This document shows positions 57,004-64,000 of a stretch of DNA of 64,000 nucleotides, one piece after another. The notes beneath the pieces are model-generated. The model saw only the letters and a list, made by a program, of their open reading frames with translations, was not told the origin of the DNA and ran no database searches. The position numbers and the translations under genes are program-made. The first letter of the stretch is position 1, and each line of letters opens with the position of its first letter. Location: NCBI GenBank assembly GCA_028554755.1, contig JAPTOF010000009.1, forward strand, positions 12,439,501 to 12,503,500. Reading direction: 5' to 3'. The stretch is from Cordia subcordata (taxonomy: Eukaryota > Streptophyta > Magnoliopsida > Boraginales > Cordiaceae).

Positions 57004-57453
57004 CTAACTCCATTTTAGATAATTTTGTTTCCGCAAGTCTCCTGAATTGAAAGGGGGCAGGTGATAACCCAAGTAAAAGCCATCTTCTTTTATCGACCAA
57101 TAATATATCTTCTGTGGGTTGAATAAGTAACTATCGAAAACATTAAAAGCTTCCGATTTGGAACCCCAATGAAAATCACACTCGAACGCTTGAGTAGAAC
57201 GAGTAAAATCATACCGAAATTTCCAGTGGAAATCACCATTTACTTGAAGCGTACGTTCTCCAAGATCAGCTGCTCTCCCTTGGCAACGAACCACCAATGG
57301 AAGTGAACCCCTCGGGAGATTATTCACAATATGAACCTCACTGAGCTCGTCCGGACTCAGTTCATCAGCAGCATTTATTGGTTCAAGAACGTTAATTGCC
57401 ATTAATATCATAAGGAAGGAAAAGAGGGCATTGGTTATGATAATTAGACTCAT
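57004..57453 (-). CDS. S-protein homologue (plant self-incompatibility S1 family), secreted
   Basis: Single exon. The start at 57453 gives 149 residues, the usual size, and opens directly on a hydrophobic signal peptide ('MSLIIITNALFSFLMILM', cleavage likely after about residue 27). The ATG at 57501 would add 16 polar residues before the signal and is less likely. The S1 domain shows 'VHIVNNLP', 'LPLVVRCQGRAADLG', 'FHWKFRYDF', 'FECDFHWG' and 'YYWSIKEDGFYL'. The first two conserved cysteines are present, but the usual later pair near 'C.W.I..DG' is missing (tyrosine at the last site). The family is named after the poppy stigma S protein; most members are of unknown function. Confidence 0.85.
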   Translation of the reverse strand: MSLIIITNALFSFLMILMAINVLEPINAADELSPDELSEVHIVNNLPRGSLPLVVRCQGRAADLGERTLQVNGDFHWKFRYDFTRSTQAFECDFHWGSKSEAFNVFDSYLFNPQKIYYWSIKEDGFYLGYHLPPFNSGDLRKQNYLKWS

Positions 57454-57495
57454 TTTAGTTGCTTCTTGAAATCTAATCTGTGTGTGTAAGCGTGT

Positions 57496-57499
<4 letters not shown>

Positions 57500-57529
<30 letters not shown>
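57500..57529. repeat. (AT)n microsatellite in the leader of the S-protein homologue
   Basis: About 14 AT units next to a short GTGTGT stretch, 47 bp before the chosen start codon. Confidence 0.9.
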
Positions 57530-57532
<3 letters not shown>

Positions 57533-58003
57533 TGTGTGACTCAAGCAGATTAATCATGGGTCGAAACGCCACTGAAACTAACGCACAGGCAAGGGCCATA
57601 AATTCAAATTTATTGTGTCTAGAGAATTGTCTGTAACGGATACTTTTATGGGTTCTTTGGCCTGGATATGAAAACGAAAACAGTCACCCTTGTAAAGTTT
57701 TTAACATTGCACCCATTAAAATTACATTAATATTTTCCTTGATAAAAGAATCTTATCATGTGGAATCATTCTCACATTAAATTTGTGATTTTTTATCATT
57801 TTTCTTTTAAATGATAGGTTATATTTAATGAAAAATGATTTAAAATAGTAAATTTTCATATGTATATAGAATAATTTAATTAATTTTAACAGGAACAACA
57901 ATGACTCGTTAGAAAAACCGAATGACATTAGTGATGATTAATACACCTCATATCAATAGACTTGATTTGCTAATCCACTTGAGAGATTTTGTGAAATTCT
58001 TTT
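57530..58003. other. Upstream region of the S-protein homologue
   Basis: AT-rich; from about 57955 the sequence matches the minus strand of 6055-6135. Confidence 0.5.
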
Positions 58004-58289
58004 GGAGAATTAACCAATATAATATAAAATAAGAAAAGAGTAAGTGTTTTACAAAATAGTATGTTTGCCAAATGATTTGGCAACTAAATTTCTCCAAATC
58101 ATTTGGCACATAACCATATTTTAGCTTTGTCCCCTGCTGACACTGCATTGTACTTTTGCCAAATGATTTGGCAACTAATCTTTTCCAAATAATTTGGCAC
58201 AACGCATATTTCTTTTTCAAATCTTTAGCTGCAAAAAGATATCAGTTCGGGAACTTTCTTTTTTTCATATTATTTTGGTTAATTTTCCG
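58004..58289. mobile_element. hAT-type MITE with internal palindromic repeats
   Basis: A 286-bp element with inverted ends (GGAGAATTAACCAATATAAT at left; right end mirrors CGGAAAATTAACCAAAATAAT), flanked by the exact 8-bp duplication ATTCTTTT (57996-58003 and 58290-58297). The related sequence at 6055-6135 (minus) has no insert at the same point and so acts as an empty site. Inside are two direct 44-46 bp repeats (58066-58109, 58157-58202), each starting with the palindrome TGCCAAATGATTTGGCA and ending with a third or fourth half-site. Confidence 0.85.
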
Positions 58290-58297
58290 ATTCTTTT

Positions 58298-60810
58298 TCT
58301 AGGTTAAGCATCATCTCGTGTCTCATCCTGTTCGGATCAATTTAGGAGTAATAAACAACAATCAAGATCTAAACCACTAGAATTAGAGCCCAAGTTTGGG
58401 ACACACTTTGGCAATTACTAGAGTGTCTTCCAATGCGATATACGAGTTTTAATATTTATATAATATGATACAATATTAAAAATATATATCTATAGTAATA
58501 TATCTTTTCTTTTTCAAATACCCTACTACTCTATTCTACTGTCAATTACAGTTTCTTTTCTTCTACAATTTATAATTCTGGTTAATGTTCACTATTTATA
58601 GACAACAAATAATATTCTTTTTAAGATTATTGTACAATAAACCCTATGCAGCGCATGGGATAGAAAGCTAGTATAATATAAAGTAGAGTCCACGCCTAAC
58701 TTAGCTCTGCACATGTTATCATGTTGTTTAATTTGCTGCCTGGAATCACTTCTACCCTTAATAAATTTTTCTCAACTAATAAATATAATTCCCAAAATAA
58801 ATTGAGTACTATTTTAATTAATAAAAATACCTGTGTCATATTAAATTTATTAATTTTTTTACCATATATAAATTTAATCAATACTGATTACAATTAATTA
58901 TAAATTTTGATTTTATTGATCTTTTAAAAATTTATATATGGCAAATTTATAATGAATTATAAATTTAATTTTATTGAATGACAAGTGACAGTAGTACGTG
59001 AAAAGTAAAAAATAGCAGGAATGAATTTGGTTCAACGGGTTCTACTTTAGTATATAGTATAGAAGTATAGATGTTACTAGCAAGGGTTAAGTTTAGAAAT
59101 CAAAACTAATAAGGTGGTGGGATTTAAGTGACTTTTTCAAACAAAATATCAAGATAATTTAGGTATTAAACTATTTGCATTGGATCAGGATTCTTTCATA
59201 TCATTAGTTATCTTATATTAATCTCAACTTTTGATGAAATTCAAATTTCAAAAAGAGTGAGTAATGTGAGAGGGAAAAAAAAGGTATTTTTAACAATTTA
59301 CCGTTTTTAAAATTAATTGTCATTAATAGTTGAAATAATTCTCTCCTATCAATACGAGAGAAATATTGATATAAGAGGACTTTAATCCAAAATAATATGA
59401 TTTTTACATAAATAATTAAGATTTTTTTCCATATCAATACGAGAGAACAATCTATTTGCGTAAGGTCAATAACAACTACGGTCTCGCAATGACTAAATGT
59501 GGATCTTTTCGTAGGCATGTACAACTGCACACACATGAAATCTCGCGTTGCCAACAAAGCATATAGCCTAAATGCCTAATGAAGCATTTCTAAATTTTGA
59601 GGACCTCTTGCATTCCTTTTGTCCATTTAAATTTGATTTAAGTGTTTATAAAATACCTCTTAATCACTCGGAAAGAATTTCACTAGGAGGGAATCCAAAT
59701 CCATTTAACCAATTTGAAGAATACTTGACCCATTAATTGCCAAAGCAGTGATTTAAGAGACCAATAAACTTATCAGTGGTGTTCATTTCCCTTTGCCTTA
59801 TCAGCTAATATCAGAATTAACAATTCAACTAGAGTATAATAGTTTGAACCTCAATGATTTGCCTAAATTATACTGGACTCTCTTGTTTATTAAAATTCGT
59901 TAGTAATTTTTTTTTTACTTTCTAGAACATAATGTATTTCTCGCCTTTTTAAGAAAATATCATACTTTGTTTCAAAACATAGAAAAAATTATTAATTTTA
60001 AAACACGGAGGTAGAGGCCGAGAGGGGGACCAGGGGCTCCACACAAAAGAAAAAAAAAGTCCTTTGATACATATGCGTATTTTATTTACCCCCCCCCCCC
60101 CGGCAAAAAAAAAATTTTTTTTGTTTGCTTGTACGATCTTCGTTTAATTTCAAATAGAAATTTTTATTATGTTTTTTTTTTGTAATATAATTTTATATAT
60201 AATTTTTTTCTTAATAATTTTTTGTTGTTAGTAGGTGAACATTTCAATGATATAATGACTAACAGTACCTTGTTTCAAATATTTCTCATAATATTTTTTA
60301 ATTTCTCGGTATGAAACTTTGCGTTATTGTAGTGATATTTTAATGAGTTCTTTTATCTATTTAAAATGATATTTAAGTTGTCAGATTTTTGTTATAGATA
60401 GTTAGTTTAATTTGGTGGATAAAAGTTTAAGAATGTTTAATTTATTGATCTTTTGGTTAAGTGATTTTCTATATAGGATAGGTTTTGGTTAATTTCAAAA
60501 CACTTTTTTCATTGAAAAATACTCTTTTTTAATAAGTGTTTGAAATAGTTTTTTGAAAAGAAAAAACTTTTAAAAAAATATTTTTTCCAACGCTATAAAA
60601 GAAGCATATTTTTATATAAGTAGATCTAAATGGGTCTTTAGAACCTTTTAGAAAATTTTAAAGCATTGAACATGATATAACTGACCACCTTAACTTTCTA
60701 AAAGATAATTATAATTTGATTATCTATATAAAAGGAAAAAATGTTATCACATATGAAAACGATAAATAATTTTTTCTATTTAGATGAGTCGAGTTTTATT
60801 ATTTTAATTA
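58298..60810. other. Gene-free AT-rich region
   Basis: No gene supported. Frames at 58696-58881 and 59213-59557 are AT-driven. A C-run lies at about 60090-60102. 60480-60640 resembles a heavily decayed Tourist-like copy. Confidence 0.55.
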
Positions 60811-61034
60811 GGGTTTGTTTGGATTTTTTTAAAGGAAAAAAAACACTTTTTTTCCTAAAAAAAATTATACTATTTTTCTAATAACTATTTGATTTAACTT
60901 TCAAAAAAACTAGAATTTTAAAAAAGCTCAAATATAACTTTTTTAGAAGTCAGAATTTTTAACTTATCAAAAAAAGTTATTTTCAAAAGTTATTTAAAAA
61001 AATATTTTTAAAAAAAGGCAATCCAAACGAGCCC
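60811..61034. mobile_element. Tourist-like MITE, copy L
   Basis: Starts GGGTTTGTTTGGATTTTTT and ends GGCAATCCAAACGAGCCC, flanked by TTA (60808-60810 and 61035-61037), the alternative form of the same 3-bp target. Confidence 0.85.
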
Positions 61035-61578
61035 TTAGTTCACTTTACATATCTTACTTCTTTATAAAATGGTATTTTCATACTTTACGATAATTAAAAT
61101 ATTTAATATTATTGATATTCTTAATTAAGTCCAGGCTCCCAACATTCAATTTTTGGTTCCGCCCTTACCCGGAGGTTTAGTGCACCCCATGGGGAGTAGG
61201 GTGCTCCAAACATTTTTAACCCATTCCACAAATAAAAAAGAGTGGGAAATGTCTCTGAGTCTAGACAAATAAGTATTCAAGAATGCCAGATCAGTAAGAA
61301 AGAAAGTCACAGTAAAGCAACGTATGCGAAATCCATGAAGAGTTTTCCACCTTATGCATAACTTGCCGGGCTCTCAGAGCAGTTTAATTCATCAGCACAA
61401 AGATTCACATCACGGTGTGAAAGCCATTTTGTAGATATTCTTCTGGCATCAGTCAATCTGTGGCCTATTTACACCTTGTTTCTTGAGGACTTTTAAGTGT
61501 GTATCTTCTCATCCAGAATTAATAGAAGTACAAGTTTCCAGCGACCACCAAGTGCTGCAGCATTACAAATTCGCTAAA
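61035..61578 (+). other. Upstream region of the cysteine protease gene
   Basis: Presumed promoter and leader of the plus-strand protease gene. An in-frame ATG at 61483 would extend the protein by 32 residues ahead of the signal peptide and is rejected as the start. No clear TATA box was chosen. Confidence 0.4.
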
Positions 61579-62720
61579 ATGGCCCTGGAATTCGACCGAA
61601 AACTTGTTCTTGCAGCCATTTTAGTACTTGGGATGTGCGCTTGTCAAGCTAGTTCCAGGACTTTGAATGAACTGTCCATGTCTGAGAGACATGAACAATG
61701 GATGGCGCGCTATGGACGCAGGTACAAAGATGATGTTGAGAAGGCAAAACGATTTGAGATATTTAAGGAGAATGTAGAGTTAATTGAGAACTTGAACAAA
61801 GCTGGAGCTAGATCTTACAAGCTAGCCATCAATGCTTTTGCTGATCTGACAAATGAGGAGTTGCGTGCCTCACGTAATGGATACAAGATGTCCTTCCATC
61901 CGAAATCATCGAAGGCATCATTTAGATATGAAAATGTAACTGATGTGCCTTCAGGCATGGACTGGAGGAAGAAAGGAGCTGTGTCGGGCATCAAGGATCA
62001 AGGACAATGTGGTAAGTTAAAATCCATTGTTTTATTAAGCGATTCTTAACCCAAACTTTTACTTGATGAAAATATGCTTTGAACTTCTCTTCTTTTTCTT
62101 TTTTAACATTACAAAAATTGTAGGATGTTGCTGGGGCATTCTCTGCTGATGCAGCCATGGAGGGAATTCACCAGCTTTCAACTGGAAATTTAATTTCATT
62201 ATCTGAACAAGAACTCGTGGATTGTGACACAAATGGCGAAGATCAGGGATGTGGGGGAGGTCTCATGGATGACGCATTCGAGTTCATCATACAGAACAAA
62301 GGCCTCACAACTGAATCCAATTACCCTTACAGAGGCGTAGATGGAACTTGCAACAACCAAAAGGCAGACTCCAGTGCTGCCAAGATTACTGGTTATGAGG
62401 ATGTGCCTGCAAATAGTGAGTCTGCATTATTAACGGCTGCAGCTTTTCAGCCAGTCTCTGTTGCTATTGATGCTAGTGGATCCGATTTCCAGTTCTACTC
62501 AAGTGGCATTTTTACTGGAGAATGTGGCACTAATTTAGACCATGGTGTTACTGTTGTTGTTGGATACAGGACAAGTGATGATGGAACTAAATATTGGTTA
62601 GTTAAGAATTCATGGGGCACCAACTGGGGAGAGGATGGATACATCAGAATTAAGAGATATATAGATGCTGAGGAAGGTCTCTGTCGCATTGCCATGAAAG
62701 CTTCTTACCCAACTGCTTAA
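61579..62720 (+). CDS. Papain-like cysteine protease (SAG12/SAG39 type) with one-base frameshift at the active site
   Basis: Exon 1 (61579-62011) encodes a signal peptide (about 1-25), then an I29 inhibitor propeptide with the ERFNIN pattern ('[20 protein letters not shown]') and '[17 protein letters not shown]'. The mature start is near 123 ('[13 protein letters not shown]'), and the exon ends at 'KDQGQC' with the oxyanion glutamine Q141. The intron 62012-62123 has GT/AG ends. Exon 2 (62124-62720) opens 'GCCW' with the catalytic cysteine C147, but a GGGG run (62133-62136) holds one G too many. The frame then reaches a stop at 62147-62149. One frame over, the rest is complete: '[20 protein letters not shown]', catalytic histidine in 'LDHGV', asparagine in '[16 protein letters not shown]' and the end 'KASYPTA'. 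It is a very recent pseudogene or a sequence error. The family degrades vacuolar protein in senescence. Confidence 0.85.
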
Positions 62721-63084
62721 ATTTCTGAATGCAATTTGGTCGACTCATTAAGGAACTCAGCAATCTCTTCTTGTATACATCTGTTTTTATACTGTGGATA
62801 TATTGTAAAGTTGTTTGGCTTTACACGAAACCATGTGAATGTCTCAAAACATTGCATATAAACCACAAATATTTCACTTATCGCTGGAAATCACTAGAAA
62901 CCTTTCCACAGCAAATCTATTAACGGTTGTCTAAAGCTTTACCATGTGTAATGAACAATGGTTGTCATGTATTTCAAATAAATTTGAAATACATGAAAAA
63001 TATTTACAAACTTGAGGCATTGTGATCTACCTTTCTACCAATAATGATACTGAACATAAAAGGTTTCAAAATAAGCAAACGCCA
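62721..63084. other. Short intergenic region between convergent genes
   Basis: Contains the 3' ends of the protease gene (+) and the BRCT gene (-). No other feature seen. Confidence 0.5.
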
Positions 63085-64000
63085 TTATTCACTAAGGTTT
63101 TGCAACTTGCAGCCAGCAATAGAGTTCAGAATCCATGAATTGCTAGCTGCAACTGCTCCAGTGGAGCTAGCTAAAGCCTCTGCATCAGCTTTTCTACGGC
63201 TTATGATCAAATTTCTCTTGCTTGCCGTACACTTGTCAGGTAACTCAATGCTATAAATTACAAATGTTGTGGGGAAGGAGGACCCAAATGATACATTATC
63301 TTGGTCTCCTGAAATTGGCTTCCGATTTAGAACTGTTCCTCCAGCAGCAATCACAAGATCATGTAGATATCCTTTATACGAAGGTACAAAATCTCCCATA
63401 AAGTAAAATTTACTTCCAGTAAAAAGCTTTGGTTCCTGCAAGGTAGGAAACTTATCATAAAAGCTTTTGAACATAACATGCTAGATCCTATGTAGTAACC
63501 ATTTGAGATTTTGCATATTTGATAGTAATTGAATCGAGTGATTATCACGGGAACTAAAGGAAAAAAAAAAAAGGCAAAATGTAATAGAAGTTTAACAGTA
63601 GATAAATGGCTAACCTTATTAAGGAGTCTTGATCTGCCAAGCCTGGGGCCATTTCTGATTCCGTGAATGTCAACCTCAATTTCATAATGCTGCTCACCAA
63701 CCAGTTCCCTAGAGTTCAAGCAAGCCTTAATCCCTGCCAAAACAATCAATGCAAGAATGAAACAAGAGCAAAACTTCCAACAAAACAAGGACTTAACTAA
63801 AAACAAGTATGTGCCTCCTCCAAAAGTTGGATTGCTTATAAGAAATTCTTACTAACATTCAACATTCAAAATCCATTTTCCCTCCAAAACACCCATCAAA
63901 AACTTGAGGGTCCTTCTGCATGCCCCATTCTCATCAGTGGATGCAACAACATGGGTTACACTTGAATCCCAATTCTTTAATACTGTAACTCCAGACAATC
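63085..64000 (-). CDS. BARD1: BARD1-type protein, C-terminal tandem BRCT region (partial, runs off window)
   Basis: Three exons fit in phase with GT/AG borders: 64000-63857 (5' end outside), 63733-63615 and 63435-63085. The first gives 'GVTVLKNWDSSVTHVVAST', 'NGACRRTLKFLMGVLEGKWIL'; the second completes a tryptophan codon and reads 'WIKACLNSRELVGEQHYEI...GPRLGRSRLLNK'. The last gives 'PKLFTGSKFYFMGDFV', 'YKGYLHDLVIAAGGTVLNRKP' and 'RKADAEALASSTGAVAASNSWIL', ending 'LQNLSE'. This is a tandem pair of BRCT domains, the phosphopeptide-binding end of plant BRCA1/BARD1 proteins. The 'GDF..SYKGYLQDL..AAGGT' and 'SDAEALA' patterns favour BARD1 (ROW1). Arabidopsis BARD1 acts in DNA repair and in restricting WUSCHEL expression. 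The RING domain is outside the window. Confidence 0.85.

Noticed and set aside
58066..58202. Spaced direct repeats that could suggest a CRISPR-like array
   Set aside because: Only two units, palindromic, inside a bounded MITE of a plant genome.
61483..61578. Upstream in-frame ATG as start of the cysteine protease
   Set aside because: It would put 32 polar residues before a normal signal peptide; the 61579 start fits the family.

Overview
The window is nuclear DNA of a dicotyledonous plant. It is AT-rich, with intron-split genes using GT/AG borders and large repeat-filled gaps. It carries plant-only families: an AGC-VIII kinase of the PINOID type, an S-protein homologue, and Ty1/copia retrotransposons with a tRNA-iMet primer site. 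I cannot name the species.

Layout: 1-5836 is most of a decayed minus-strand copia element, with its 3' LTR cut by the left edge. 5.8-13.0 kb is gene-poor and holds Tourist-like MITEs and a miniature LTR element. 13296-15830 (+) is a two-exon PINOID-like kinase with two MITEs in its intron. 15.8-22.1 kb is repeat-rich: a tRNA-derived SINE duplicated in tandem, a perfect 30-bp hairpin, a Mutator-like element with an exact target duplication, and a foldback inserted in a MITE. 22.2-49.3 kb (-) holds three direct copies of an F-box/leucine-rich-repeat gene: two intact two-exon copies and one with a ruined first exon. Between and inside them lie a LINE fragment, a WPP-domain gene remnant, an LTR retrotransposon with both LTRs (33951-39770), a peroxidase remnant and a Pack-MULE carrying a piece of a calcium-binding TPR protein gene. 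49.3-54.8 kb is repeats. 54867-56263 (+) is a plant coiled-coil protein of unknown function, 57004-57453 (-) a secreted S-protein homologue, 61579-62720 (+) a papain-like cysteine protease with a one-base frameshift at its active site, and 63085-64000 (-) the BRCT end of a BARD1-type protein that runs off the window.

The genes do not form a pathway; each looks independently transcribed. The main story is genome turnover: tandem duplication of the F-box gene, decay of one copy, and a layered set of transposons whose order can be read from target duplications and empty-site paralogues. I found no CRISPR array, no rRNA gene and no complete tRNA gene. The candidates most worth a second look are the Pack-MULE, the MITE family of at least 13 copies, the perfect hairpin at 17.6 kb, a hAT-type MITE with palindromic repeats, a cluster of 13 W-box-like motifs in a retrotransposon leader, and the protease frameshift.
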